Positions 28,252 to 37,246 of a stretch of 64,000 bases of DNA are shown here, piece after piece. The position numbers and the translations under genes are program-made. Origin of the DNA: Bacteroidota bacterium (GTDB taxonomy: Bacteria; Bacteroidota; Bacteroidia; Flavobacteriales; Flavobacteriaceae); the NCBI GenBank assembly GCA_018829465.1, contig JAHJTN010000005.1:496001-560000 (forward strand), given 5' to 3'. Position 1 is the first letter of the stretch. The number at the start of each line of letters is the position of its first letter. The notes under the pieces are model-generated. The model saw nothing but the letters and a program-made list of their open reading frames with translations, made no database searches and was not told where the DNA came from.

Positions 28252-29403
28252 ATGTCCGGTATCTACATTCATATTCCCTTTTGCAAACAGGCCTGTCACT
28301 ATTGTGACTTTCACTTTTCAACTTCTTTGAAGCACAAAGACAGGCTATTAGAAGCCCTCCAAAGAGAATTGGCTTTGAGAAAGGATGAGGCCGTAGGTCA
28401 AAATATAGAAACCATCTATTTCGGCGGAGGCACGCCCTCGGTTTTGAATGCATCCGAATTACAAGCCATCATACAAACTGTATTTACGCATTATCAGGTA
28501 ATTAAAAATCCTGAAATAACTCTCGAAGCCAACCCCGATGATTTGACAGATGCAAGCATCTTTGAAGATTATAAAAAAACGGGTATCAATCGGTTGAGTA
28601 TTGGTATCCAATCTTTTTTTGACCGCGATTTAAAACTGATGAATAGGGCACACAACGCGGAAGAAGCCAAAAATTGTCTGCAAAATGCCAAAAAAATCTT
28701 CGAAAACATTTCTATCGATTTAATTTATGGCATTCCGAATATGACGGAAACAGCATGGCTCGAAAACATAGAGACTGCTTTGTCTTTTGATGTGCCTCAC
28801 CTGTCATGCTATGCACTCACTGTAGAGCCCAAAACTGCTTTGCACAGTTTTATCAAAAAAGGGATTGTACAGGCGCCGGACGATGCGGTGGCTCACCGCC
28901 ATTTTGAAATACTGACCCAAGTGCTGAACGAGGCACATTTTGTGCATTACGAACTTTCCAACTTTGGTAAAGAAGGCTATTTTTCCAAAAACAACACAGC
29001 TTATTGGCTCGGTAAAAAATATATCGGAATCGGTCCATCTGCACACAGTTATGACGGGCAATGCAGAAGTTGGAATGTAGCCAATAACCATTTATATATC
29101 CATAGTTTACAAAAAAACAAGCTGCCATCGGAAAAAGAAACCCTGACCCAAACCGACCGGTTCAACGAAACCGTAATGACAGGCCTGCGCACTATTTGGG
29201 GCGTATCTTTGGCGAAGATTGAAGCAGATTTTGGTTTGCACTTTCGCAACTATCTGGAAAAGCAAGCCGCTTCTCATATCAAAAATGGTTTTTTGCGAAT
29301 AGATGCTAATCATGCCGTGTTGCACATTACCCAAAAGGGGAAATTTCTGACCGACGGATTGGCGAGCGATTTGTTTATGTTGGCATCCAAAAGCATGAGT
29401 TAG
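28252..29403 (+). CDS. hemW: Radical SAM haem chaperone HemW
   Basis: 383 residues. The radical SAM cysteines are in PFCKQACHYCDF (CxxxCxxC) near residues 10-17, after GIYIHI; YFGGGTPSVLNASEL follows. HemW proteins are related to the oxygen-independent coproporphyrinogen oxidase HemN but transfer haem to target proteins; the N-terminus starts directly with MSGIYIHIPFC and lacks the longer HemN leader, favouring HemW. A true coproporphyrinogen oxidase, hemF, lies 1 kb downstream. Confidence 0.9.
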   Translation: MSGIYIHIPFCKQACHYCDFHFSTSLKHKDRLLEALQRELALRKDEAVGQNIETIYFGGGTPSVLNASELQAIIQTVFTHYQVIKNPEITLEANPDDLTDASIFEDYKKTGINRLSIGIQSFFDRDLKLMNRAHNAEEAKNCLQNAKKIFENISIDLIYGIPNMTETAWLENIETALSFDVPHLSCYALTVEPKTALHSFIKKGIVQAPDDAVAHRHFEILTQVLNEAHFVHYELSNFGKEGYFSKNNTAYWLGKKYIGIGPSAHSYDGQCRSWNVANNHLYIHSLQKNKLPSEKETLTQTDRFNETVMTGLRTIWGVSLAKIEADFGLHFRNYLEKQAASHIKNGFLRIDANHAVLHITQKGKFLTDGLASDLFMLASKSMS

Positions 29404-29473
29404 TCACTTTTTGAAAAAGATAAATCATTGATAATCAAATGACACGCTAATCATAAAAAAGCATCACAAATTG

Positions 29474-30238
29474 ATGAAAGCATCCATTCTACATCCAACC
29501 GGGCATTTTACAATTGACCTTACCAAGGCCATCGATTTGTCAATTCCCATTACCAATGACAAAGGACCGCGTGCTTGGGGACAAAAAAACGCCGCCATAA
29601 ACCCCGTGCAAGAAGGTGTATGGACCGGCAGCGTTGCCGCCGGAGCCACTGTCAATTTTAACGAGATTCAACTCAATCCGCATGCACAAACAACCCATAC
29701 CGAGTGTTTGGGACACATCACCCAACAGGCCTACAGCCTCAATCAAATCTTATTGTCTTCCCTTTATTTTACCGCCGAATTGGTGAGCATCGAGCCGCAA
29801 AAAGATCAGGACGACCTTGTCATTTTAGAAAGCCAATTGAGACAACAACTTACCTACAAAACCACAGAAGCACTAATTATTCGCACTTTGCCCAATCCCG
29901 TTTCCAAAAAAACGCACAACTATTCCGGCACCAATCCGCCTTACTTGCATTACAAAGCAGCCAAATACCTCCGCAAACTGGGTATAAAACATTTGTTGGT
30001 TGATTTGCCGAGCGTGGACAAAGAAAAAGACAGCGGTAAACTACTGACTCACAAAACCTTTTGGCAAGTGACAGACACACAAAACCTCAACAAAAATGCG
30101 CGTACAAGTGACACCATCACCGAATTGATTTACGTACCCAACAGCGTTGCAGACGGCCTGTACTTGCTCAACATACAAACCATGCCCATAGAAAACGATG
30201 CTGCGCCAAGCCGCCCTTTACTTTTTAAAATTGAATAA
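29474..30238 (+). CDS. Cyclase/kynurenine formamidase-family metal hydrolase
   Basis: 254 residues, cytoplasmic. Opening DLTKAIDLSIPIT and the metal-binding motif NPHAQTTHTECLGHI (HxxxTHTExxGH) define the cyclase family (PF04199). Members hydrolyse N-formylkynurenine or similar amides; there is no tryptophan catabolism gene nearby to confirm. ATG at 29474 chosen over the in-frame TTG at 29471. It sits between hemW and hemF. Confidence 0.8.
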   Translation: MKASILHPTGHFTIDLTKAIDLSIPITNDKGPRAWGQKNAAINPVQEGVWTGSVAAGATVNFNEIQLNPHAQTTHTECLGHITQQAYSLNQILLSSLYFTAELVSIEPQKDQDDLVILESQLRQQLTYKTTEALIIRTLPNPVSKKTHNYSGTNPPYLHYKAAKYLRKLGIKHLLVDLPSVDKEKDSGKLLTHKTFWQVTDTQNLNKNARTSDTITELIYVPNSVADGLYLLNIQTMPIENDAAPSRPLLFKIE

Positions 30239-30243
30239 ACAAA

Positions 30244-30368
30244 ACCCATGAAACACCCATGTAAAAAGAGTGACACACAGGAGTATGACTATCCTAGGGC
30301 GTTCCATGCCTGTGCTGAGCGCAGCCGAAGCATGACCGTTGAAAACAAATAATTATAGACCCATGAAA
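30244..30368 (+). repeat. Dispersed repeat, family B, copy 2, immediately before hemF
   Basis: Inverted and about 90% identical to 19172-19260 over 30250-30338. ACCCATGAAA occurs at 30244-30253 and again at 30359-30368, where it contains the hemF start codon. It thus repeats the arrangement seen in front of the YHS gene. Confidence 0.8.
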
Positions 30369-31265
30369 GATCTTTTTTACGCTTATATCTGCCAACTACA
30401 AGAACAAATCACCGAAGCACTTGAAAAAATTGACGGAAAAGCCCGTTTCCGCCAAGACGAATGGCAACGAGCAGAAGGCGGTGGTGGCCGTACCCGCGTG
30501 ATTGAAAACGGCGCAGTGTTCGAAAAAAGCGGTGTCAACATTTCTGCCGTTCACGGTGCTTTGCCCGAGGCCATGCAAGCTTACTTCAAAGTAGGTGACG
30601 TCGATTTCTTTGCCTGCGGACTCAGCCTGGTTTTGCATCCTCAAAACCCGATGGCTCCCACCGTTCACGCCAACTGGCGCTATTTTGAAATGTATGACAA
30701 AACCGGACAAATCATAGACCAGTGGTTTGGTGGCGGACAAGATTTGACGCCCTACTACCTGTTTGAAGAAGACGCCCGGCACTTTCACAAAATTTGCCAA
30801 ACTGCCTGCAACAAGCACCATACCGATTTCTACGTCCAATTCAAAAAACAATGTGACACCTATTTTTTTAATGCACACAGAGGAGAAGCGCGCGGCATAG
30901 GTGGATTGTTTTTTGATTACTGCCGTGCCAAAAACGATTTTAGTATTGACAATTGGTATGCGTTTGTCACCGAAGTGGGCAACAGTTTCTTGGATGCCTA
31001 CTTACCCATTGTCAGCCGTAGAAAAGACATGCCCTACACGCCGCAACAACGAAACTGGCAAGAGATTCGAAGGGGTCGCTATGTGGAGTTTAACCTCGTC
31101 CACGACAAAGGAACCTTGTTTGGACTAAAGACCAATGGCCGTATCGAAAGTATTTTGATGAGTCTGCCGCCCAAAGTGCAATGGGTCTATGACTACCAAC
31201 CGGAAACAGGCAGTGAAGAAGACAAACTGTTGTCCGTTCTGAAACAACCAAAAGACTGGGTTTAA
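30363..31265 (+). CDS. hemF: Oxygen-dependent coproporphyrinogen III oxidase
   Basis: 300 residues, usual length. It converts coproporphyrinogen III to protoporphyrinogen IX using O2. Conserved blocks seen: GGGGRTRVIENGAVFEKSGV, VHANWRYFEMY, WFGGGQDLTPYYLF, RGEARGIGGLFFD, GRYVEFNLVHDKGTLFGL. ATG at 30363 follows the repeat; a TTG 24 bases upstream in frame lies within the repeat and is unlikely. Confidence 0.95.
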   Translation: MKDLFYAYICQLQEQITEALEKIDGKARFRQDEWQRAEGGGGRTRVIENGAVFEKSGVNISAVHGALPEAMQAYFKVGDVDFFACGLSLVLHPQNPMAPTVHANWRYFEMYDKTGQIIDQWFGGGQDLTPYYLFEEDARHFHKICQTACNKHHTDFYVQFKKQCDTYFFNAHRGEARGIGGLFFDYCRAKNDFSIDNWYAFVTEVGNSFLDAYLPIVSRRKDMPYTPQQRNWQEIRRGRYVEFNLVHDKGTLFGLKTNGRIESILMSLPPKVQWVYDYQPETGSEEDKLLSVLKQPKDWV

Positions 31266-31335
31266 GCAAGAAAAAAGCGGTCAGGTGTTTTTATTGGGAT
31301 GCCAAAATTTACCGATACATTTCGACAATTTCTCG

Positions 31336-31343
31336 TAGCTTTG
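31336..31343 (+). promoter_or_regulatory. Candidate -7 box of umuC
   Basis: TAGCTTTG ends only four bases before the umuC ATG, so the transcript would be nearly leaderless. No SOS-type palindrome was recognised. Confidence 0.4.
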
Positions 31344-31347
31344 TCCT

Positions 31348-32604
31348 ATGATTGGCTTGGTAGATTGCAACAATTTTTACGCTTCCTGCGAACGGGTTTT
31401 CCGACCCGATTTGCAGGATTGTCCCATTGTGGTACTCTCCAACAATGACGGCTGTGTGATTGCGCGCAGCAACGAAGCCAAAGCACTCGGCATCCCAATG
31501 GGCGCACCGGCTTTTCAATACGAAAAACAATTTGACACACTTGGTATCCGCGTTTTTTCATCTAACTATGCACTCTACGGCGACATGAGCCACCGCGTGA
31601 TGCGTATCCTGAGCCGGTTTACACCGGAGGTGGAGGTGTACAGCATAGACGAAGCTTTTATAAAGCTACAACCCAAAGACGAAACCGCCGAAACACAGGC
31701 CCGAACCATGCGCCACACCATCAAAAAATGGACGGGAATTCCTGTAAGCATTGGGCTGGCACCTACCAAAGCCTTGGCAAAAGTGGCAAATAAAATCGCT
31801 AAAAAATTTGCCGAAAAAACGGGAGGCGTCTATGTGATTGACACCCCGCTTAAACGCGAAAAAGCCCTTCGCTGGACAGCTATAGAAGATGTGTGGGGCA
31901 TTGGCTACCGGCATGCAGCACGCTTGCGGGCAAAAAAAATAAATACCGCTTTCGATTTTGTAAACTTACCCGACGAGTGGGTCAGGAAAAATATGTCGGT
32001 AGTGGGTTTGCGACTCAAAAAAGAATTGCAAGGACAAGCCGTTTTGCCTTGGGAAGCTATCGTACCCGACAAAAAATCTATTGCCACCACGCGCAGCTTT
32101 GAAGGCACACTGACTGCTTTTGGCGATCTTAAAGAGCGTATGGCAACTTTTGCCGTGAGCTGCGCCGAAAAATTGCGCCGCCAGAAGAGCAGTTGCCGAT
32201 ATATTCATGTCTTTATCCGCAACAACCGGTACGGAAAAGACCCACAAAACATCTATTTAGGCACAACCCTTTGTTTGCCTTTCGAAACATCTTCTTCGTT
32301 GGTTATCAATCAATATGTACAAAAAGGATTGGCGCAACTTTTTGACCCCAATATTGCCTACAAAAAAGCGGGTGTGGTGCTCATGGGCATTTTGCCCGAT
32401 ACGGGGAGGCAGCTCAACGCTTTTGAAAACGAACCGGCAACACACCTCCCCCTGATGCAGGCCATCGACCGGCTCAATAGAAAATACGGCGAACCAAAAG
32501 TAAAGCTGGGCATACAAGACCTTCGGCGCACTTGGAAAATGAAGCAAGAGCGCCTTTCACCCAAATACACCACACAGATCAGCGACATTTTGAAAGTATC
32601 ATGA
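31348..32604 (+). CDS. umuC: Y-family DNA polymerase UmuC
   Basis: 418 residues; error-prone translesion polymerase (Pol V catalytic subunit). Palm motifs LVDCNNFYASCERVFRP at the start and EVYSIDEAFIKL near residue 100 carry the catalytic acidic residues. Thumb region WGIGYRHAARLRAKKI, and a C-terminal little-finger domain. The downstream umuD overlaps it by four bases; in E. coli the order is the reverse. Confidence 0.95.
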   Translation: MIGLVDCNNFYASCERVFRPDLQDCPIVVLSNNDGCVIARSNEAKALGIPMGAPAFQYEKQFDTLGIRVFSSNYALYGDMSHRVMRILSRFTPEVEVYSIDEAFIKLQPKDETAETQARTMRHTIKKWTGIPVSIGLAPTKALAKVANKIAKKFAEKTGGVYVIDTPLKREKALRWTAIEDVWGIGYRHAARLRAKKINTAFDFVNLPDEWVRKNMSVVGLRLKKELQGQAVLPWEAIVPDKKSIATTRSFEGTLTAFGDLKERMATFAVSCAEKLRRQKSSCRYIHVFIRNNRYGKDPQNIYLGTTLCLPFETSSSLVINQYVQKGLAQLFDPNIAYKKAGVVLMGILPDTGRQLNAFENEPATHLPLMQAIDRLNRKYGEPKVKLGIQDLRRTWKMKQERLSPKYTTQISDILKVS

Positions 32605-33056
32605 CTTTAAAAAAATTACATCCGAAAAATGTTTTGGAATTTTTTGTCCCATCAGAAGACATTTCTTTTGGGCAGCCTTTTATTGCCAATGGCATTTCGG
32701 CCGGATTTCCCTCGCCGGCTGACGATTTCAGGCAAGAAAGCATCAGCCTGGATGCTGCCTTGGTAAAAAACAAAGAAGCGACCTTTTACGCCCGGGTACG
32801 AGGCCAATCTATGACCGGTGCCGGGCTAGACGACGGCGACTTGTTGGTCATAGACCGCAGCCTAGAGCCCAAAGACAACCAAATTGCCGTTTGCTATTTG
32901 GACGGTGCCTTTACGGTGAAGCGTTTAAAAGTGTCTGAAAAGGGGGTGTTTTTGATGCCCGAAAATCCGGATTATCCGGCTATTCCCGTAACAGAAGGAC
33001 AAGAGCTAATTGTATGGGGCGTAGTAACTTATGTGATAAAAAACGTGAGTTCCTGA
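32601..33056 (+). CDS. umuD: UmuD-like S24 self-cleaving protein
   Basis: 151 residues. Self-cleavage site is Ala-Gly in NGISAGFPSPADD; the Ser nucleophile is in RGQSMTGAGLDDGD and the Lys in GAFTVKRLKVS. After RecA-stimulated cleavage the product activates UmuC. ATG at 32601 overlaps the umuC stop (ATGA); the in-frame upstream ATG at 32532 lies within umuC. Confidence 0.93.
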   Translation: MTLKKLHPKNVLEFFVPSEDISFGQPFIANGISAGFPSPADDFRQESISLDAALVKNKEATFYARVRGQSMTGAGLDDGDLLVIDRSLEPKDNQIAVCYLDGAFTVKRLKVSEKGVFLMPENPDYPAIPVTEGQELIVWGVVTYVIKNVSS

Positions 33057-33074
33057 AAAGTTTTTTGGAAGAAT

Positions 33075-33509
33075 TTATTCGCCTTTAGGAATGCCATCCG
33101 ATTCGGATTCTTCAACTTCCAAGCCTTCTTTTTGCCATTTTATAATGCCTCCGTCGAGGTTGTAAACGGCTTTAAAGCCTTTCTCTCTGAGTATTTTTGC
33201 TGCCTTGGAGCTTCTGCCACCGGATTTGCAATAGACACAAATAGGCTGATTTTTATCTAATTTTTCCAGTTGTTTTTCAAAATCGTCATCGAAGAAATTT
33301 ATGTTTTGGGCGTTGGGCAAGTGACCATCTGTATATTCGACCGGTGTGCGCACATCGATGAGTTGCACGTTTTCCATCTGGAGGAGGTTTTGCATCTCGG
33401 CAGGAGAAACGAGTTGAATACCCTCCTTTTGTAGGTTGCCTTCTTGCTTGCAACCCATAAAAGCGGCAAACAACAGTAAAATAATGTATGGACGTAGGGT
33501 TGTATTCAA
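33075..33509 (-). CDS. Rhodanese-like lipoprotein
   Basis: 144 residues. Lipobox FMGC at about residue 20 predicts a lipoprotein. The rhodanese domain shows LIDVRTPVEYTDGHLPNAQN and the catalytic Cys in VYCKSGGRSSKAA. Periplasmic or surface sulfurtransferase of unknown substrate. It sits 77 bases downstream of a second, cytoplasmic rhodanese on the same strand. Confidence 0.85.
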   Translation of the reverse strand: MNTTLRPYIILLLFAAFMGCKQEGNLQKEGIQLVSPAEMQNLLQMENVQLIDVRTPVEYTDGHLPNAQNINFFDDDFEKQLEKLDKNQPICVYCKSGGRSSKAAKILREKGFKAVYNLDGGIIKWQKEGLEVEESESDGIPKGE

Positions 33510-33586
33510 TGCTTTATATTTGTTTTGAGTAGTGCTGATGCCGTGTCTTAAAAATTAGGACACCTCGGCCGGTGGGCATTCTGCAA

Positions 33587-33901
33587 TTAATCTTGTACCA
33601 CATCGCCATCCCATTCCAAAATACCACCAATCAGGTTAAAGGTATTTTCGAAACCTTGTTGCTCGAGTATCATGCAGGCTTGTGCACTGCGACGACCGGA
33701 ACGGCAATATACGTAGAGATTTTTATTTGGATCGAGGTCTTCGATACCTTCCATAAAGGCTTCCGGGTCCATAATATCTATGTGGAGCGCGTTGGGAATA
33801 TAGCCTTCTTCAATTTCTTCGGGGGTGCGAACATCCAAAATAAGTGCGTTTTTGTCCTGACTTATTTTTTCTTTCCATTCGGAACTGCTGAGGTCTGTCA
33901 T
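33587..33901 (-). CDS. Single-domain rhodanese-like protein
   Basis: 104 residues, cytoplasmic, one rhodanese domain with ILDVRTPEEIEEGYIPNALH and catalytic Cys in VYCRSGRRSAQA. It carries sulfur or transfers persulfides in uncharacterised pathways. Upstream of the lipoprotein rhodanese; both likely derive from duplication. Confidence 0.88.
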   Translation of the reverse strand: MTDLSSSEWKEKISQDKNALILDVRTPEEIEEGYIPNALHIDIMDPEAFMEGIEDLDPNKNLYVYCRSGRRSAQACMILEQQGFENTFNLIGGILEWDGDVVQD

Positions 33902-34039
33902 AGTGTCTTAAAAAGTTAAAATTGAGTTTGATAATTCAAAATTAATTAAATTGCATCAATATTCAAGCCCTAAATTTATAAGACCTGTAAATTTTTGGGC
34001 AATGGCATTAAACCAAGGTGCATAAAAAATAAATTGTAT

Positions 34040-34474
34040 ATGAAAAAGCTGTGGTTTAAGAATCGCTTTTGGAGCTTGTATTTAGTATTGTCGGTGTGCC
34101 TTTTTCTTTTGGCTTGCCAGTCCGATGACGATGGTTCTCTCAGACCGGATTTGATTGGAATCCGCGAAGTTATTGCGCCGGAATCATTAATGGTTGGAGA
34201 GAAGGCTGTTTTTATCCTGCGTTATGACCGTCCTACGGATTGTCATGGTTTTTTAAGATTTGATACGGCCCAAACGGATGCGCAACTCAGGGTAGGATTG
34301 GTGGCCGGTGTTTTTGGCACCAACTGCCAGCCGGTTGATGAACCTGCCAGAGAAATTCCTTTTGAGCTTGTGCCAAAGCAGCCCGGAAACTTTACAGTTT
34401 CATTTTTTAGCGGCCAAAGCACTGATGGCGAAGAAGCTTTTATCAGTTTTAACTTTGACGTTGTTATGGAATGA
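34040..34474 (+). CDS. Small lipoprotein of unknown function 1
   Basis: 144 residues. Lipobox LLAC near residue 26, followed by QSDDDGS, an acidic patch like the lipoprotein surface-export signal. The mature domain is probably an Ig-like beta-sandwich (VIAPESLMVGEKAVFILRY, GNFTVSFFSGQS). No family recognised. Start at the ATG directly before KKLWFK; the longer frame from 33995 lacks a signal peptide at its end. Stands alone. Confidence 0.7.
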   Translation: MKKLWFKNRFWSLYLVLSVCLFLLACQSDDDGSLRPDLIGIREVIAPESLMVGEKAVFILRYDRPTDCHGFLRFDTAQTDAQLRVGLVAGVFGTNCQPVDEPAREIPFELVPKQPGNFTVSFFSGQSTDGEEAFISFNFDVVME

Positions 34475-34694
34475 CAGGGTTTAATGTTTTGACACAGGAT
34501 ATTTGCCAAAGAAAAATCTTTTAAAAATAAGCCATTTTATATGTCTCCAACTTTTATGCGGGTGGGATATAGCAATCATAAAAACTTTATCTTAGATGAA
34601 TGTGCCCTTTTGGCATTGAGGGCAACCCGAGGAATTTTTCAGTAGCCGTGATGTATGCTCCCCCTGTCTCCTGATAGCCATCTCATTTCTCCTT

Positions 34695-35426
34695 TTACTG
34701 CTGAAGCGATTGATGCATCATTTCCCAAATGTGTTTTCTAAGTGCTGTCCTATTCTCAAATTTTAAGTTTTCCGTGGCAATAGTTCCCACAAAATGTACC
34801 CGCAGCAAACCCGGTCCGCCGGAAAAAAAATCGTAGGAGAATCTTTTTTTATTATCTAAAAAAGTGATGATCCGGATGGGAATTTGATGTTCAATGGCCA
34901 GGCGGAAAGCCCCTTCTTTGAATTCGTCAAGCACAATATTCACATCGTCAGGAACTTTCCCTTCGGGAAAAATGCAAATACTGGTACCGTCTCTCAAACG
35001 CCTATCAGCCTCTTCAAAGGCGTATTTTCGGCTACGTGGGCTGCTTCTATCTACCAAAATACAAGTGCGTTTGTAAAAAAATCCGAAGACGGGAATGTTG
35101 GCCAACTCTTTTTTACCGACAAAGACAAAGGGTTGTTTCACTACGGCGAGCATCAGCATAATATCGATCATAGAAGTATGGTTGGCCACCAACATATAGC
35201 TTTGATGCTTGTCGTAAGTATTGTCTCCTATTTTTTTTACCGGAAAACCCATACCAAACAATATACATTTTGCCCAAAGTCTGGCCAAATAAAAGAACTG
35301 TCTGTAGGTTTTTTCCGAAAGTGTCATCAAAATGAGTAGTGGAAACATCACCAATATGGGGAGCATCACACATATGTAGAACCAAATTCGATAGAGTAAA
35401 ACAAACGCTTTTTGTATCCATTTCAT
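34695..35426 (-). CDS. plsC: 1-acyl-sn-glycerol-3-phosphate acyltransferase
   Basis: 243 residues. Membrane-bound acyltransferase making phosphatidic acid. NHTSMIDIMLML is the HX4D catalytic motif; FPEGKVPDDVN is the second conserved block. Two hydrophobic helices precede it. Preceded by the PHP phosphoesterase gene 35 bases upstream on the same strand. Confidence 0.92.
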   Translation of the reverse strand: MKWIQKAFVLLYRIWFYICVMLPILVMFPLLILMTLSEKTYRQFFYLARLWAKCILFGMGFPVKKIGDNTYDKHQSYMLVANHTSMIDIMLMLAVVKQPFVFVGKKELANIPVFGFFYKRTCILVDRSSPRSRKYAFEEADRRLRDGTSICIFPEGKVPDDVNIVLDEFKEGAFRLAIEHQIPIRIITFLDNKKRFSYDFFSGGPGLLRVHFVGTIATENLKFENRTALRKHIWEMMHQSLQQ

Positions 35427-35461
35427 AACTGGCCAACTCGTTTTTTTTGAGCCCGGCTAAG

Positions 35462-36571
35462 TTAGTCAATTTTGATTTGCCATGTAAGTGTTGGGTGTTT
35501 TCCCGGCGCATACAAGCCGTTGAGCACTTCAAATTGCAAGGCGATTTCTGAAAGTTTTTCGAGCGTTTTGACTTGTAGTATCGTTTCTCCGGTTTTGACA
35601 ATCAACAGGTCTGAAGCGTTGTGAAAGGTATATTTCGACTTGTTGAGCAAGGTAAAATCGAGCCCTGTGTCGTTGATGATTTTTAGGGTTGCGATATGTG
35701 TGTCTCCTTGATAGGCAGCCTCTTTAAAGTTTATGCTATGCTGTAGGAGTGGGTTGAGAAAATTTTGTCTGCCTACGAGTGTTTGGCCAAAAAATGCAAC
35801 GGTTTGCTTGTTGAAAAGCGCTTCGCGCACGGCCTCCGACTTGCGTTCTGTTGCAAAAACAAGTGTGATGGGTCTGTGTCCACCCTTTTGAATGCCGTAA
35901 CGCCAGTCAACCAATCCGTGAACATCACTCGTGCCCATAATGGTCAGGTTGTGATCTAAGGCAATTTGCAAGGCCTCATCAGAAATGGTAAGGTCATTGA
36001 TTACTTCGATGCCGTGTAACAGTTTTTTAGCTATCAATTCTCGGTGAAATGGTTCCAAACGCGCCACGCCATCTTTCCGTTGTGCTTCCCAATGCGGGTG
36101 GTTCCAAAAGACAAAACCTCCTTGGCGATTGGCCTCTTCAAAAACTTTTAGAGAGTCTTTAATCATCAGCAGATTGGCATCTGTTATAAAAACCGCATTG
36201 TTGTGACCCGGCGGCATTTTGCGGGTTACTTCAGCGCCATGAATAATTATTAAATCGTGATCTTTTGCCTCTTCTAGTGCGATTTTGTAGGAACGGTTGC
36301 GATCGGGATGCGGTATGTCTGCTTGGTGTGGTTGGTATTCCAAATGTTCGGTAAGGGAGATGACATCCAACCCGTCCATGAGTGCTTCCATCACCCGTAT
36401 GTCAGGCCAAACGCTTCCGTCTGAAAAAACCGTGTGTTGGTGAAGATCTGTTTTGAGTGTTTTGTAGCCCGGAATGTCGGGAAAATTGAGCACGCGACTG
36501 AGGCGGTGCGTATGGTCTTGTTGCGCAAAAAACACCGAAGGTACTAGCAGTAAAATAAAAAGAAGTCTCAT
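35462..36571 (-). CDS. Exported PHP-domain phosphoesterase (Sb-PDE-like)
   Basis: 369 residues with a signal peptide ending SVFFAQ. Metal-binding PHP motif TDLHQHTVFSDGS near residue 41, then ISLTEHLEYQ, HGAEVTRKMPPGHNN and MGTSDVHGL, which supply the His/Asp/Glu ligands. Family relatives are annotated as phosphodiesterases after an enzyme that degrades organophosphate esters. A periplasmic enzyme releasing phosphate would fit the phosphate uptake genes 2 kb away, but no direct link is visible. Confidence 0.78.
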   Translation of the reverse strand: MRLLFILLLVPSVFFAQQDHTHRLSRVLNFPDIPGYKTLKTDLHQHTVFSDGSVWPDIRVMEALMDGLDVISLTEHLEYQPHQADIPHPDRNRSYKIALEEAKDHDLIIIHGAEVTRKMPPGHNNAVFITDANLLMIKDSLKVFEEANRQGGFVFWNHPHWEAQRKDGVARLEPFHRELIAKKLLHGIEVINDLTISDEALQIALDHNLTIMGTSDVHGLVDWRYGIQKGGHRPITLVFATERKSEAVREALFNKQTVAFFGQTLVGRQNFLNPLLQHSINFKEAAYQGDTHIATLKIINDTGLDFTLLNKSKYTFHNASDLLIVKTGETILQVKTLEKLSEIALQFEVLNGLYAPGKHPTLTWQIKID

Positions 36572-36581
36572 TTTTTTTAAT

Positions 36582-36601
36582 CAAATATAAACAAAGTATG
36601 T
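36582..36601 (-). promoter_or_regulatory. Candidate promoter of the PHP phosphoesterase gene
   Basis: TATATTTG on the minus strand (36589-36582) lies 10 bases before the ATG. A TTGG about 16 bases further upstream could be the -33 element. Confidence 0.45.
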
Positions 36602-36726
36602 GAAGCCAAGTTTAGCGAAGGTTTAATTTAATGACAAAACCTTCCCCGGAAAATTTTAATAAAACCTGATAATCATCATGTTTTTCTGTGAAAATTAACC
36701 GAACTTTGTATCACTTACATTTCGTG

Positions 36727-37158
36727 ATGATGAAGATATTCAAACTGATTTGCTTGTCGATTCTGGCAACAGCAACGCTTTCATGCACAAGCGATGACGA
36801 GGGGTCAACACCTTGCGATGCCAAAGCCGTCTTAGATCCCGAACGCTTTGAAACGGCACCGGCTATGTCACTAAATATTGAAAGCGCCGCAATAGAAGGC
36901 GACTGCCTAAACATCCGTTTTACTTCGAGCGGCTGTAACGGCGATACTTTTGTTTTTAACCTTATAGGCTTGCCTAACGATGCTACGGTCTTCCCACCTT
37001 TGGTGAATGTTCGCTTATCTTTAAGCAGCAACGAGTTGTGTGAAGCCATCGTTAGCAGAGAAGTAAGCTTCGATCTTTCCGTATTTCAGCAAAGCAACAC
37101 AGACAGGGTTACTTTGGCGCTGCAAAACAACGGGCAAAGCCTACTGTATGTTTATTAA
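36727..37158 (+). CDS. Small lipoprotein of unknown function 2
   Basis: 143 residues. Lipobox TLSC near residue 20, then TSDDEGS, matching the acidic surface-export pattern. The mature part contains several Cys (DAKAVLD preceded by PC, GDCLNIRFTSSGCNGD, NELCEAIV) that may form disulfides, and is beta-rich. No family recognised. Start at ATG 36727 or 36730; the in-frame GTG at 36688 is not supported. Confidence 0.7.
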   Translation: MMKIFKLICLSILATATLSCTSDDEGSTPCDAKAVLDPERFETAPAMSLNIESAAIEGDCLNIRFTSSGCNGDTFVFNLIGLPNDATVFPPLVNVRLSLSSNELCEAIVSREVSFDLSVFQQSNTDRVTLALQNNGQSLLYVY

Positions 37159-37222
37159 AAAGGAAGTAGTAAAAAGCTGTTTGGATTTTTAAACTTCGCT
37201 CGGCGGTTTACCAAAGTAAGCT

Positions 37223-37230
37223 TATCTTTG
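37223..37230 (+). promoter_or_regulatory. Candidate -7 box of trpS
   Basis: TATCTTTG 16 bases before the trpS ATG, the same octamer as at tyrS. Confidence 0.5.
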
Positions 37231-37246
37231 CCTTCAAAAACAGTGC

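Noticed and set aside
30250-30351. 34-codon frame starting MKHPCKK inside the family B repeat
   Set aside because: The second copy has a one-base difference that breaks the frame, so it is not conserved as protein.
34475-34694. Possible riboswitch or small RNA in the gap upstream of nothing in particular
   Set aside because: No conserved riboswitch core or stable hairpin was found; adjacent genes converge here.
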